In this document: positions 24,569 through 33,845 of the stretch, one piece after another
Position numbering within the stretch: position 1 is the first letter of the stretch
Layout of the letters: each line of letters opens with the position of its first letter
Source of the DNA: Mediterranea massiliensis
GTDB lineage: Bacteria > Bacteroidota > Bacteroidia > Bacteroidales > Bacteroidaceae
Length of the DNA: 64,000 nucleotides
Reading direction: 5' to 3'
Assembly: GCF_900128475.1 (NCBI RefSeq)
Contig: NZ_LT635838.1
Coordinates: forward strand, 498,536-562,535
Translations under genes and position numbers: made by a program
Notes under the pieces: model-generated
Database searches by the model: none
Seen by the model: only the letters and a program-made list of their open reading frames with translations
Told to the model about the DNA's origin: nothing

Positions 24569-25441
24569 TCAGAAAGGCAAATCATAGGCCAGACCTTCAT
24601 CCTCGCCCGGATGAACGAGATTTGTCTCCACAAAAGCGATATCCTTTATTTTGCCACGATATTTGGCAAAGGTCTTTATATTTTCTATTTCCTGCCTGCG
24701 ACTACGGCTCATGACAAGATATTCCTCTTCCTGGTCGATACCCAGGAAACGGCGTCCCAGCAGGTTGGCGGCGATGCCCGTCGTACTGCTCCCCGTAAAG
24801 GGGTCGAGCACCCACGCACCAGGGCGTGTAGAAGCCAGAATGATGCGCGACAAGACGGCCAGCGGCTTTTGGCAGGGATGCTTGCCGCACGATTTCTCCC
24901 ACGGCGCAATGGCAGGCAGGCGCCACACGTCGCCCATCTGCTTGCCGTCGTTGATGCGCTTCATCAGCTCATAATTGTAGTAATGGGGTACCTTGGCCGA
25001 TTTCCTTGCCCAAACGATGTATTCGGCCGAATAGGTAAAGTAACGGCAAGAAATGTTGGGCGGCGGGTTGGTCTTGGCCCACGTAACAACGTTCAGAATT
25101 TTGAATCCCAGCTCCGTCAGGCGGCTGGCCACGGAAAAGATGTTGTGATACGTTCCGCTCACCCAGATGGTGCCGTCCTTCTTCAGCTTGTCGCGGCAGG
25201 CGGCCAGCCAGGTGCGGTTGAAGGCGTCGATACTTTCGGGCGTGCCTCCCTTGTCCCAGTCACCTTTGTCCACACACACCACTTTGCCGCTCTGCACGCT
25301 GATGCCGCCATTGGACAGGAAATAGGGCGGGTCGGCAAATATCATGTCGAACTTGAACTCAAACTGTTTCAGAAGTTCGACACAATCACCATGCAGGAGG
25401 GTAAAGGCGCGGTCGGGGGAACGGAAGAAAGGGGTAATCAT
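24569..25441 (-). CDS. dpnA: DpnA-like adenine-N6 DNA methyltransferase (beta class)
   Basis: 290 residues. The catalytic DPPY motif is at 37-40 (FADPPYFLSNGG) and the AdoMet motif LDPFTGSSTTG at 212-222, i.e. motif IV before motif I, the beta-class order. GGISVQSGKVVCVDKGDWDK and WAKTNPPPNISCRYFTYS closely resemble DpnA of the pneumococcal DpnII system, which methylates GATC and accepts single-stranded DNA. It is the last gene of the operon and overlaps the extra nuclease gene by 4 bp (ATGA). Confidence 0.9.
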   Translation of the reverse strand: MITPFFRSPDRAFTLLHGDCVELLKQFEFKFDMIFADPPYFLSNGGISVQSGKVVCVDKGDWDKGGTPESIDAFNRTWLAACRDKLKKDGTIWVSGTYHNIFSVASRLTELGFKILNVVTWAKTNPPPNISCRYFTYSAEYIVWARKSAKVPHYYNYELMKRINDGKQMGDVWRLPAIAPWEKSCGKHPCQKPLAVLSRIILASTRPGAWVLDPFTGSSTTGIAANLLGRRFLGIDQEEEYLVMSRSRRQEIENIKTFAKYRGKIKDIAFVETNLVHPGEDEGLAYDLPF

Positions 25442-25965
25442 TGTTTTTCTGGTACAGGCAACCCTAATTTGGCCAAAAGAATATAATTAAAATAGTATTG
25501 GCATCTCACACTAATAATATAGTCTAAAACATCTTTATACTTGGGAGCTTTAAACCATTCATCCAAAATATAAACATATTCCACCTCTATATTCAATTGT
25601 GACAATAATTTTTGATATTGTTTTTTCTTGAAATCGCAAGTTTGCAACTTCTCGTCTACACTTCCGCCTACATTCTGAGTTTTTACCTCAATGATAAAAA
25701 GAGTATTATTGACAATTACATAAATGCAATTGTCAGGCAATAGCTTGGAAGAGATATGTTTTGTCCAGTCAACGCCATTTTCTGACAAGAAATTATAGAA
25801 TCCATGTTTCTTAAATATTCGGGCCACTAAATTCCCCTCATAATACACATAAGAATCCATAACTGTATATCCTTCTTGCGAAGCCAGAAAAGTAGCTAAG
25901 TCAACCTTTCCTTCATAGATCAACCCTGTAATGGTATTTCCACCCCCGGTGCCGTCTTTTTTCAT
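25438..25965 (-). CDS. Putative PD-(D/E)XK restriction endonuclease inserted in the Dpn operon
   Basis: 175 residues. A PD-(D/E)XK core is visible: LLPDNC (P77-D78), then IIEVKTQ (E93, K95, Q97) followed by GGSVDEKLQTC, a pattern shared by several Type II restriction enzymes. It overlaps dpnB by 4 bp at its start and dpnA by 4 bp at its end, so it is firmly within the operon. The classical DpnII system has only dpnM, dpnA and dpnB; this extra nuclease might have taken over cleavage when dpnB was damaged, or act on a different substrate. Confidence 0.72.
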   Translation of the reverse strand: MKKDGTGGGNTITGLIYEGKVDLATFLASQEGYTVMDSYVYYEGNLVARIFKKHGFYNFLSENGVDWTKHISSKLLPDNCIYVIVNNTLFIIEVKTQNVGGSVDEKLQTCDFKKKQYQKLLSQLNIEVEYVYILDEWFKAPKYKDVLDYIISVRCQYYFNYILLAKLGLPVPEKQ

Positions 25966-26800
25966 TTTATAGCATTTAAAAAGTCATTTATTGTCGTAAG
26001 GTTATACACACTCGGTATTGCGTAAAAAGCTTCTTCCAGCTTGCTACGTGCCGAATTCCAACCTACCCCGTCGGTAATCCAAACGAACTCATAATTATCA
26101 AATTGATTGATTTTAGGAGCGAGTTCAGAATATGCACGTGCCACTTCATTAAGTTTTGAACCACCGCCACTATAAAAGTTTACTTCAATCAGATAAGTTT
26201 TGGCTTCAGTCTCTATACAAAATCAAAACGTTTGCGATCTTCACCCAAACATTTCATTTCTTCAAATTCAGTAGAGTAAACTTCCCGGCGAAACTTAATG
26301 CCTTTTTCTTGGAAGATTTCGGCTACCTTATTTCCCATTATATCGCCGCTTCGGTTCTTACGTGCGTTGGTGTCAAGTCCTGTTTCTACCCCAAAAACAT
26401 AATCAACCAAATTGGTAACATGTTTGTCTTGAAGTACCTGCTTCAAGCCTGTATCTTCCAAATATTCGATAACTCCTTCGGGAGTCTTGAAAAAATTCTC
26501 AATCAGTTGTATCTGTCCACTACGGGCAATCGCTTTTTTCTTGTCGCTTGCCCGAACAGCGATCAAGATGTCAAGCACACTGAACACTTTAGGATTTTCA
26601 TCCCAAAGACGACGCACCGCCTCCTCCATATTATCCTTACCCACCAGATAATTCAACTGGTTGAGCTTGATGGAAATGGCATCAACATTGGCGGTAATCT
26701 TCTCAAAATCAGAAAAGAAACTCAACGGAGCGTTTGTCTCGATGAGTTGCGACATAAACACCTTAAATTCTTCTTCTGTATGTGCCTTGCTCATATTCAT
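25962..26800 (-). pseudogene. dpnB: DpnII-like GATC endonuclease, broken by a one-base frameshift
   Basis: Two reading frames make one family-length protein. The first (26800 to 26213) is 195 residues and ends ...GEDRKRFDFV then a stop. The second frame continues IETEAKTYLIEVNFYSGGG... to 25962. Joining them with one added base near 26216-26219 gives 279 residues, the expected size of DpnII/MboI enzymes. The break falls inside the active site, between the Asp of RFDFV and the E-x-N of IEVNFY. No slippery heptamer is visible, so recoding is unlikely; a real mutation or a sequencing error are the options. It overlaps dpnM by 38 bp. Confidence 0.85.
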
Positions 26801-27773
26801 TCAATTTTAAATCAACATTGTTCGGTAATTTTGGGCGTGATGCCATCGTTTCAGAGTAATTCCGTATAAGCAATTCCGTCAACTTACCACGCTTTTCGGG
26901 ATTCGCATTAACCGAACGCGAAGCATATACACGTTCAATGAAATAGTCTTTATACAAATCGTCAAAGAAAGTATCTTCCGGATTGCGTCCCCTGCAATCG
27001 GAATTGCTGAGCATCATCAAACAATTTTTGCCGGACAATCTATCGAAATATTTTTTCAAACGTATCTGTTCATCGTCATTGAAAGCTTCCTTCGCATAAG
27101 AATTAAAACTCGATGTTGCATCCAGCGGGCGATAAGGCGGGTCAAAATAAACAAAAGTATCTTTTGACACATATTGTTCCGTCTGTTCAAAATCACCGCT
27201 GATGATGTCAACTTTTTGCAATAATTCACTATCTGCATATATCGTTTCCGCATCACAAATCGTAGGATTCTTATATCTGCCGAAAGGTACATTAAATTCA
27301 CCTTTTGAGTTTACCCGATAAAGCCCGTTGAAGCAAGTACGGTTCAAAAACATAAGCAACACAGTATTGTCAACGTCCGACATTTCTCCCTGATTGAATC
27401 TTTTACGCACAGACAAGAAAAACTCTTTTCTTTTTTCTTCCTCTTGAATGCCTAAATATTCGCGTTCAATCAGGGACAAGCTTTGTATTAATGCTTCTGG
27501 AGCTTTCTTAATCGTCTTATACGCTTTTATTAAGTCTGGATTAACATCATTAATGACTGCCCGCTTGATATTATTGAAACGTTGAAGCATATAGAAAAGC
27601 ATGGCACCTCCTCCAATAAAGGGCTCTATATAGGTCACATCCTCTATCAACATGAACTTTTTGGGTAAAAGCTCTTCAAATGTAGAAATGAGTTGTCCTT
27701 TTCCCCCCACCCATTTGATAAAAGGTTTTGCCTTTGCTTTCTTTGAATTATATGGTTGCTTCAGTATAAGCAT
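26763..27773 (-). CDS. dpnM: DpnM/Dam-like adenine-N6 DNA methyltransferase (alpha class, D12)
   Basis: 336 residues. WVGGKGQL at 21-28 and PFIGGGAM at 51-58 form the AdoMet site, and DPPY is at 211-214, the alpha-class order of Dam and DpnM. These enzymes methylate adenine in GATC. It is the first gene of a four-gene operon, followed by the broken dpnB with 38-bp overlap. Base composition is visibly more AT-rich than the flanking core genes, as expected for an acquired restriction-modification unit. Confidence 0.93.
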   Translation of the reverse strand: MLILKQPYNSKKAKAKPFIKWVGGKGQLISTFEELLPKKFMLIEDVTYIEPFIGGGAMLFYMLQRFNNIKRAVINDVNPDLIKAYKTIKKAPEALIQSLSLIEREYLGIQEEEKRKEFFLSVRKRFNQGEMSDVDNTVLLMFLNRTCFNGLYRVNSKGEFNVPFGRYKNPTICDAETIYADSELLQKVDIISGDFEQTEQYVSKDTFVYFDPPYRPLDATSSFNSYAKEAFNDDEQIRLKKYFDRLSGKNCLMMLSNSDCRGRNPEDTFFDDLYKDYFIERVYASRSVNANPEKRGKLTELLIRNYSETMASRPKLPNNVDLKLNEYEQGTYRRRI

Positions 27774-27799
27774 AAATGGATACTTTAATAATCAAACGA

Positions 27800-27807
27800 C
27801 AAATATA
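27800..27807 (-). promoter_or_regulatory. -7 element of the Dpn operon
   Basis: Minus strand TATATTTG, 26 bp before the dpnM start. No clear -33 partner. Confidence 0.5.
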
Positions 27808-28004
27808 CTCCTTTTTTCAGATTTCTGCCCACCGATGGGAAAAATTCAGGCCATTTTCACCATTTTCGCCGCAAAAAAAGCAGCTTTTCGCGAGGTAGCC
27901 TGCTTACTCTTTTTGCCTATGCAATTTACGTAAGTGATGTTTCCTGCCTCGTTGTTTGAATCTTCATAGACAATTGTTTATCAGACACTTGACACCCACC
28001 AACC

Positions 28005-28201
28005 CGTTACAGCGTTACAATTGTTACAGCGTTACAATTATTTTTTTTCAATTTTTCCACTCCGAACGAAGAGAAATGTTAAATATTTTAATACTATATA
28101 TATATTATATATATATAATATATATAGTATTAATTTCCTTTTCCAAGTTTCCTGTTACAGATTTTACTAATTGTAATTTGTAACAATTGTAACGCGTAAC
28201 G
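28005..28201. repeat. Large imperfect inverted repeat around an AT-rich palindrome; origin-like
   Basis: The left arm at 28005-28039 contains GTTACAGCGTTACAATT twice in tandem (28006-28022 and 28023-28039). The right arm at 28169-28201 is an imperfect inverted copy of the left arm (its complement reads CGTTACGCGTTACAATTGTT). Between them TTAATAC...GTATTAA at 28088-28133 flanks alternating TA sequence, forming a near-perfect 46-bp palindrome. The gap 27774-28578 has no convincing gene; a 60-codon minus-strand frame at 28130-28312 ends in a segment faintly like the DUF3987 C terminus and may be a remnant. Candidate replication origin, transfer site or strong cruciform. Confidence 0.6.
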
Positions 28202-28425
28202 CCTCCCCTGAAACACAGACATCCATCGGTGCAGACAAAAAACAATAACCGGAAGCGGCAGCACGCAAAAAAGACATCGCATGCGCGCGCCGCGCCGAAA
28301 ACCGAAAAGCACCGCTTTCCAAGTACGAAAACACCGTATTACAACCTGTAAATCAGCCTATTAGTTTTATTAACACAATTTTCCGTTTTCGTTAACAGAT
28401 TTTTGCATAAAACCGATACCCTGTT

Positions 28426-28457
28426 TTTGGACGCACGTGGGGAAGCGATTATCTTTG
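28426..28457 (+). promoter_or_regulatory. Promoter of the HU-like / smalltalk unit
   Basis: TTTG at 28426-28429, a 20-bp spacer and TATCTTTG at 28450-28457: an excellent consensus match. The transcript would begin with the repeat element at 28465. Confidence 0.78.
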
Positions 28458-28464
28458 CCTTCGT

Positions 28465-28556
28465 AATGAAGAACGAAGAATGAAGAATGAAGAATTTGCC
28501 TGCGGCCGGAGCAAGATCATTCTCAATTCTCAATTCTCAATTCTCAATTAATTAAT
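28465..28556. repeat. AATGAAG / CAATTCT repeat element in the HU gene leader
   Basis: Left arm GAAGAATGAAGAATGAAGAA, core TGCCTGCGGCCGGAGC, right arm of four CTCAATT units. It lies within the predicted 5' UTR. Confidence 0.75.
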
Positions 28557-28578
28557 CACAAACTAAAACAACAAAGCT

Positions 28579-29079
28579 ATGTCAACCATCGGAACATTAA
28601 AGTACAGACGTTATCAGGCCAAGTCGCCTCAGAACCCCGACGCACCCGCCAAGTGGTACGCCCGCGCCGTGCAGGACCGCACGGTGGAATTCGAAGACTT
28701 CGTCACCCACATTTCGGAACACAACTCGCCCTACTCCCGCGGCGTCATCCACGGCGTGCTCATCGACATGCTGGCCTGCCTCAAGGAGCTGGTGCTCGAC
28801 GGCAAGAGCGTCCGCCTGGGCGACCTGGGCCTGTTCTCCGTGGGCATCTCCTCGAAGGGTGCCGACACGGCCGACGCCTGGGACACGAGCCTCATCACGG
28901 GCGTCCACCTGAACGTGCGCAACACCAAGACCTGGAGCAACACCGAGCTGCGCAAGAGCACCCGCGTCGCCGAGCTCACCGTCTACACCGCCGGCGGCAC
29001 GCTGACCGACGACGGCACGGAACCCGAGCCCGGCGGTAGCGGCAGTGACGGCGACGACCAGGAAGGAAGCCCGCTGTAA
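28579..29079 (+). CDS. HU-family DNA-binding protein with acidic tail
   Basis: 166 residues. MSTIGTLKYRRYQAKSPQN and the following ~125 residues match the Bacteroidota HU-like group (HU domain with RGVIHGVLIDMLACLKELVLDGKSVRLGDLGLFSVG). The last 30 residues are glycine/acid rich (PEPGGSGSDGDDQE), probably disordered. It likely binds DNA in the accessory element. In many Bacteroides genomes this gene is next to a smalltalk protein and near a DUF3987 gene; both are here, though split by the methylase island. Confidence 0.88.
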   Translation: MSTIGTLKYRRYQAKSPQNPDAPAKWYARAVQDRTVEFEDFVTHISEHNSPYSRGVIHGVLIDMLACLKELVLDGKSVRLGDLGLFSVGISSKGADTADAWDTSLITGVHLNVRNTKTWSNTELRKSTRVAELTVYTAGGTLTDDGTEPEPGGSGSDGDDQEGSPL

Positions 29080-29138
29080 ATTGAAAATGGAGACTATTCC
29101 TTAGTGTAAATATTAAAGGAGGTTTTGAGCGAAGCTAA

Positions 29139-29230
29139 TTGAAAATGGAAAATGAAGAATGCGGCCGAACTTAATTTTCAATTTTCAATTCTCAATTATC
29201 CATTAACGAAGATTTTCAATTCTCAATTAA
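29139..29230. repeat. AATTGAA / TTTTCAATT repeat element before the smalltalk gene
   Basis: AATTGAAAATGGAAAATGAA, core GCGGCCGAAC, then TTTTCAATTTTCAATTCTCA units. A single arm copy is at 29080-29090. It ends just before the smalltalk start. Confidence 0.7.
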
Positions 29231-29234
29231 AGAA

Positions 29235-29330
29235 ATGGACAAGAAAACTATTTGGAAAACCATCATCCAGACGCTGGTCACCATCCTGACCGCCATTGGA
29301 ACCACGCTGGGCGTCACCAGCTGTATGTAA
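29235..29330 (+). CDS. Smalltalk protein, 31 residues
   Basis: MDKKTIWKTIIQTLVTILTA followed by IGTTLGVTSCM. This matches the tiny smalltalk family of Bacteroidota, one hydrophobic helix after a charged start and a terminal cysteine region. Function is unknown; it typically follows the HU-like gene, as here, 155 bp downstream. The final SCM could be a lipobox-like or membrane-anchored end, but this is speculative. Confidence 0.85.
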   Translation: MDKKTIWKTIIQTLVTILTAIGTTLGVTSCM

Positions 29331-29333
29331 AAA

Positions 29334-29368
29334 TTAGCGGTTAGCGGTGAGTATTCGCTAACCGCTAA
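29334..29368 (+). terminator. Hairpin after the smalltalk gene
   Basis: TTAGCGGTTAGCG at 29334-29346 pairs perfectly with CGCTAACCGCTAA at 29356-29368, 3 bp after the stop codon. Confidence 0.65.
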
Positions 29369-29400
29369 CCAACGCCCCGTTCAGCTTTTTATCCGAAATA

Positions 29401-29433
29401 TTGCCTGCATCTGATTTCTTTTTGTTATTTTTG
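29401..29433 (+). promoter_or_regulatory. Promoter of dxs-trkA
   Basis: TTG at 29401-29403 and TATTTTTG at 29426-29433 with a 22-bp spacer. The leader is about 15 nt to the start at 29455, which also excludes the longer upstream in-frame start. Confidence 0.55.
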
Positions 29434-29454
29434 CAAGCTATAACACAGAAAAAG

Positions 29455-31374
29455 ATGGATACGAATCTGACTACATACAACCTGCTGAACCGCATCGCCA
29501 CGCCCGACGACCTGCGCCGCCTGCCGGTGGACCAACTGCCCGAGGTGTGCCGCGAGCTCCGGCAGGACATCATCGAAGAGGTGTCGCGCAACCCCGGACA
29601 CTTTGCCGCCAGCCTGGGCACAGTGGAGCTGACCGTAGCCCTGCACTACGTCTACCGCACACCCTACGACCGCATCGTCTGGGACGTGGGCCATCAGGCC
29701 TACGGCCACAAGATACTGACAGGACGCCGCGAGGCCTTCTCGACCAACCGACGCTTCAAGGGCATCCGACCCTTCCCCTCGCCCGAAGAGAGCGAATATG
29801 ACACCTTCGCCTGCGGACACGCGTCCAACTCCATCTCGGCCGCCCTGGGCATGTGCGTGGCCGCCCGGCAGAAGGGGGAGAAAGACCGCCACGTGGTGGC
29901 CGTCATCGGCGACGGCAGCATGAGCGGCGGACTGGCCTTCGAGGGACTGAACAACACCTCGTCTACGCCCAACGACCTGCTCATCATCCTCAACGACAAC
30001 GACATGTCCATCGACCGCAGCGTGGGCGGCATGAAGCAGTACCTCTTCAACCTCACCACGAGCAACCGCTACAACCAGCTGCGCTTCAAGATGTCGCGCA
30101 TCCTCTTCAAGATGGGCATCCTCAACGAGGAGCGCCGCAAGGCCCTCATCCGCTTTGCCAACAGCCTGAAGTCGATGGCCGCCCAGCAGCAGAACATCTT
30201 CGAGGGCATGAACATCCGATACTTCGGGCCCATCGACGGACACGACGTGAAGAATCTGGCCCGCGTGCTCCACGACATCAAGGACCTGAAGGGACCCAAG
30301 ATACTGCACCTGCACACCACCAAGGGCAAAGGCTTCGAGCCGGCCGAAAAGGACCCCGGCGTGTGGCACGCGCCCGGCAAGTTCAGCCCAGACACGGGCG
30401 AACGCATCCTGGCCGACACCAGCCACCTGCCGCCCCTCTACCAGGACGTCTTCGGCGAGACGCTCGTGGAGCTGGCACGGCAGAACCCGCGCATCGTGGG
30501 CGTGACGCCCGCCATGCCCACCGGCTGCTCCATGAACAAGCTCATGGAAGCCATGCCCGACCGCGCCTTCGACGTGGGCATCGCCGAGGGACACGCGGCC
30601 ACCTTCTCGGGCGGCATGGCCAAGGAAGGGCTGCAACCCTTCTGCAACATCTACTCGAGCTTCATGCAGCGCGCCTACGACAACGTGATACACGACATCG
30701 CCCTGCTGCGCCTGCCCGTGGTGCTCTGCCTGGACCGTGCCGGCCTGGTGGGCGAAGACGGCCCCACACACCACGGTGTGTTCGACCTGGCCTACTTCCG
30801 CCCCATCCCCAACCTGACCATCGCCTCGCCGCTGGACGAGCACGAGCTGCGCCGCCTGATGTACACCGCCCAGCTGCCCGGCAAGGGGCCCTTCGTGATC
30901 CGCTACCCGCGCGGACGGGGCGTGCTGCTCGACTGGCGCTGCCCGCTGGAAGAGGTGCCCGTGGGCAAGGGACGCCGCCTGAAGGACGGCACGGACGCAG
31001 CCGTCGTCACGCTGGGTCCCATCGGCCACGTGGCCGCACGCGCCATCACGCGGGCCGAGCAGGAGCTGGGCCTCTCCATCGCCCACTACGACCTGCGCTT
31101 CCTCAAGCCGCTGGACGAGGAGATGCTCCACGAGATAGGGCGCCGCTTCCGGCACATCGTCACCGTGGAAGACGGCGTGGTGCGCGGAGGCATGGGCAGC
31201 GCCGTGCTCGAGTTCATGGCCGACCACGGCTACAAGCCCGACGTACGCCGCATCGGCGTGCCCGACCGCTTCATCGAACACGGCACCGTGGCCCAGCTCT
31301 ACCACCTGTGTGGCATGGACGAGGAAGGCATCTATCATCAATTGTCAAACATCAATTATCCGTTACAGAAGTGA
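29455..31374 (+). CDS. dxs: 1-deoxy-D-xylulose-5-phosphate synthase
   Basis: 639 residues from [20 protein letters not shown], the usual length. The enzyme condenses pyruvate and glyceraldehyde 3-phosphate in a thiamine diphosphate-dependent reaction, the first step of the MEP isoprenoid pathway and also a source for thiamine and pyridoxal. [18 protein letters not shown] (His80), the TPP motif GDGSMSGG at 152-159 with NDNDMSID, and the central [14 protein letters not shown] are all present. It overlaps trkA by four bases (GTGA). Confidence 0.97.
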   Translation: MDTNLTTYNLLNRIATPDDLRRLPVDQLPEVCRELRQDIIEEVSRNPGHFAASLGTVELTVALHYVYRTPYDRIVWDVGHQAYGHKILTGRREAFSTNRRFKGIRPFPSPEESEYDTFACGHASNSISAALGMCVAARQKGEKDRHVVAVIGDGSMSGGLAFEGLNNTSSTPNDLLIILNDNDMSIDRSVGGMKQYLFNLTTSNRYNQLRFKMSRILFKMGILNEERRKALIRFANSLKSMAAQQQNIFEGMNIRYFGPIDGHDVKNLARVLHDIKDLKGPKILHLHTTKGKGFEPAEKDPGVWHAPGKFSPDTGERILADTSHLPPLYQDVFGETLVELARQNPRIVGVTPAMPTGCSMNKLMEAMPDRAFDVGIAEGHAATFSGGMAKEGLQPFCNIYSSFMQRAYDNVIHDIALLRLPVVLCLDRAGLVGEDGPTHHGVFDLAYFRPIPNLTIASPLDEHELRRLMYTAQLPGKGPFVIRYPRGRGVLLDWRCPLEEVPVGKGRRLKDGTDAAVVTLGPIGHVAARAITRAEQELGLSIAHYDLRFLKPLDEEMLHEIGRRFRHIVTVEDGVVRGGMGSAVLEFMADHGYKPDVRRIGVPDRFIEHGTVAQLYHLCGMDEEGIYHQLSNINYPLQK

Positions 31375-32711
31375 AAATTATCATTGCCGGTGCCGGCGCA
31401 GTAGGCACACATCTGGCCAAGCTGCTCTCGCGCGAGAAGCAGGACATCATCCTCATGGACGAAAACGAGGACAAGCTCAACGCCTTCGGGTCGAACTTCG
31501 ACCTGATGGCCGTCAACGTCTCGCCCACGTCGATATCGGGGCTGAAGGAAGTGGGCGTGGAAGACGCCGACCTCTTCATCGCCGTCACCCCCGACGAAAG
31601 CCGCAACGTGACGGCCTGCCTGCTGGCCGCCAACCTGGGCGCGCAGAAGACCGTGGCCCGCATCGACAACTACGAATACCTGCTGCCCAAGAACAAGGAA
31701 TTCTTCCAGAAGCTGGGCGTGCACTCGCTCATCTACCCCGAAATGCTGGCCGCCAAGGAGATCGTGGCCTCCATCCGCATGAGCTGGGTGCGCCAGTGGT
31801 GGGAATTCTGCGGCGGCGCCCTCATCCTGATAGGCACCAAGATGCGCGAGAAGGCCGAGATACTGAACATCCCCCTGCACCAGCTGGGCGGACCCGGCCT
31901 GCCCTACCACATCGTGGCCATCAAGCGCGGCAACGAGACGCTCATCCCCCGCGGCGACGACGTCCTCAAGCTGCACGACATCGTCTACTTCACCACCACC
32001 CGCAAGTACATCCCCTACGTGCGCAAGGTGGTGGGCAAGGAAGACTACCCCGACGTGCGCAACGTCATGGTCATGGGCGGAAGCCGCATCGCCGTCAGGA
32101 CCGCCCAGTACGTGCCCGACTACATGCAGCTCAAGATCATCGACAACGACCTGAACCGATGCAACCGCCTGACCGAGGTGCTGGACGACCGCATCATGGT
32201 CATCAACGGCGACGGCCGCGACCTGGACCTCCTCACCGAAGAGGGCCTGCACAACACCGAAGCCTTCGTGGCGCTGACGGGCAACTCCGAAACCAACATC
32301 CTGGCCTGCCTGGCCGCCAAGCGCATGGGCGTGCGCAAGACCGTGGCCGAGGTGGAGAACATCGACTACATCGGCATGGCCGAAAGCCTGGACATCGGCA
32401 CCGTCATCAACAAGAAGATGATTGCCGCCAGCCACATCTACCAGATGATGCTCGACGCCGACGTGAGCAACGTGAAATGCCTCACCGTGGCCAACGCCGA
32501 CGTGGCCGAATTTACCGTCAAGGCCGGCTCGAAAATCACCCGACACCCCGTCAAGGACCTGGGCCTGCCCAAGGGAGTGACCATCGGCGGCCTCATCCGC
32601 CAGGGCGAGGGCGTGGTGGTAATGGGTAACACGCAGATACAGCCCGGCGACCATGTCGTGGTGTTCTGTTTGAGCATGATGATCAAGAAGATAGAGCACT
32701 ACTTCAACTGA
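31371..32711 (+). CDS. trkA: Trk potassium uptake regulator TrkA (GTG start)
   Basis: 446 residues starting with GTG at 31371, which overlaps the dxs stop as GTGA. Two tandem RCK units: [18 protein letters not shown] is the first NAD-binding Rossmann motif with a later acidic DEN, and [18 protein letters not shown] is the second, each followed by a TrkA-C domain. TrkA binds nucleotides on the cytoplasmic face and gates the TrkH potassium channel. The trkH gene that usually follows is absent; nuoA comes next. Confidence 0.95.
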   Translation: MKIIIAGAGAVGTHLAKLLSREKQDIILMDENEDKLNAFGSNFDLMAVNVSPTSISGLKEVGVEDADLFIAVTPDESRNVTACLLAANLGAQKTVARIDNYEYLLPKNKEFFQKLGVHSLIYPEMLAAKEIVASIRMSWVRQWWEFCGGALILIGTKMREKAEILNIPLHQLGGPGLPYHIVAIKRGNETLIPRGDDVLKLHDIVYFTTTRKYIPYVRKVVGKEDYPDVRNVMVMGGSRIAVRTAQYVPDYMQLKIIDNDLNRCNRLTEVLDDRIMVINGDGRDLDLLTEEGLHNTEAFVALTGNSETNILACLAAKRMGVRKTVAEVENIDYIGMAESLDIGTVINKKMIAASHIYQMMLDADVSNVKCLTVANADVAEFTVKAGSKITRHPVKDLGLPKGVTIGGLIRQGEGVVVMGNTQIQPGDHVVVFCLSMMIKKIEHYFN

Positions 32712-32831
32712 GCCGGAAACGCCTAAAAAAGCCGCCCGCCGACACGTTTGTTAAGTTTGACATAGGATAAAAAGTGTAAAAATAGCCATTTTTTGTCATA
32801 CGGAGGTTACAAATAGATAAATTCTTATTTG

Positions 32832-32839
32832 TAATTTTG
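32832..32839 (+). promoter_or_regulatory. -7 element of the nuo operon
   Basis: TAATTTTG matches TAnnTTTG, 64 bp before the nuoA start. No clear -33 element. Confidence 0.5.
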
Positions 32840-32903
32840 CACGCCGAAAAAGGAACGGGGAGAAACGTCTCCCCATAACAAACACTAAAATCTTGTCAGA
32901 TTT

Positions 32904-33254
32904 ATGAACTTTACCTTCTTAGTTACCGTCGTGTTGACGGCCGTTATTTTCGTGGGCTTAGTCATCGCCATTTCCCATGCGATAGCGCCCCGCTCGTACA
33001 ATCCGCAAAAGATGGAACCCTACGAATGCGGTATCCCCACGCGAGGCCGTTCGTGGATGCAGTTCCGTGTGGGCTACTACCTCTTCGCCATCCTGTTTCT
33101 GATGTTCGAGGTCGAAACGGTCTTCCTCTTCCCCTGGGCCGTCACCGTCCGCCAGCTGGGTCCGCAAGCCCTGACAGGCATTCTTTTCTTTTTCTTCGTA
33201 TTGGTGCTGGGCCTGGCATACGCCTGGCGGAAAGGAGCGTTGGAATGGAAGTAA
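32904..33254 (+). CDS. nuoA: NADH-quinone oxidoreductase subunit A
   Basis: 116 residues with three membrane helices. The conserved loop [14 protein letters not shown] between helices 1 and 2 and [15 protein letters not shown] in helix 2 identify NuoA of respiratory complex I. It is first of an eleven-function nuo cluster. The 3' end overlaps nuoB by about 10 bp. Confidence 0.95.
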   Translation: MNFTFLVTVVLTAVIFVGLVIAISHAIAPRSYNPQKMEPYECGIPTRGRSWMQFRVGYYLFAILFLMFEVETVFLFPWAVTVRQLGPQALTGILFFFFVLVLGLAYAWRKGALEWK

Positions 33255-33844
33255 TGAAGAAACCCGTCATCAAGTCCATCCCCTACGAGGAATTTCAGGA
33301 CAACGAAACACTCGAGAAAATCATTCAGGAACTGAACGCCGGCGGCGTCAACGTGGTGGTGGGCGCCCTCGACCAGCTCATCGACTGGGGACGCAGCAAC
33401 TCCCTGTGGCCGCTCACCTTCGCCACCAGCTGTTGTGGCATCGAGTTCATGGCCGTGTGCGCCGCCCGCTATGACATCGCCCGCTTCGGCTTCGAAGTGA
33501 CCCGAAACAGCCCCCGACAGGCCGACGTCATCCTCGTGAGCGGTACCATCACCTACAAGATGGCCCCCGTACTCCGACGCCTCTACGACCAGATGGCCGA
33601 CCCAAAATACGTGGTGGCCGTAGGCGGATGCGCCGTCAGCGGAGGTCCCTTCCGCAAGTCCTACCACGTGGTGCAGGGCGTCGACCAGATACTGCCCGTC
33701 GACGTCTACGTACCCGGCTGCCCGCCACGCCCCGAGGCCTTCCTCTACGGCATGATGCAGCTCCAGCGCAAGGTGAAAATCGAGAAATTCTTCGGCGGAG
33801 TGAACAGAAAAATGAAGAAAGAGGAAATGAAGAATGAAGAATAA
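33245..33844 (+). CDS. nuoB: NADH-quinone oxidoreductase subunit B
   Basis: 199 residues from [15 protein letters not shown] seven bases upstream decides this start over the ATG at 33254. The 4Fe-4S (N2) ligands are present: the adjacent cysteines in [19 protein letters not shown] and VPGCPPRPE. NuoB carries the terminal iron-sulfur cluster that passes electrons to quinone. The last residues ([11 protein letters not shown]) are encoded by AATGAAG repeat sequence and extend the usual C terminus. Confidence 0.95.
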   Translation: MEVMKKPVIKSIPYEEFQDNETLEKIIQELNAGGVNVVVGALDQLIDWGRSNSLWPLTFATSCCGIEFMAVCAARYDIARFGFEVTRNSPRQADVILVSGTITYKMAPVLRRLYDQMADPKYVVAVGGCAVSGGPFRKSYHVVQGVDQILPVDVYVPGCPPRPEAFLYGMMQLQRKVKIEKFFGGVNRKMKKEEMKNEE

Positions 33845-33845
33845 T

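Noticed and set aside
26200..26230. Programmed -1 frameshift in dpnB
   Set aside because: GATTTTGTATAG does not form a slippery heptamer and no strong downstream hairpin is evident; a plain mutation or read error is simpler.
29853..32711. A 952-codon plus-strand frame covering dxs and trkA
   Set aside because: Its first two thirds are an Arg/Pro/His-rich shadow of dxs in another frame; only the last part is the real trkA frame, which has its own GTG start at 31371.
33026..33245. Extended N terminus of nuoB
   Set aside because: The upstream frame is a shadow of nuoA; AGGAG seven bases before 33245 marks the start.
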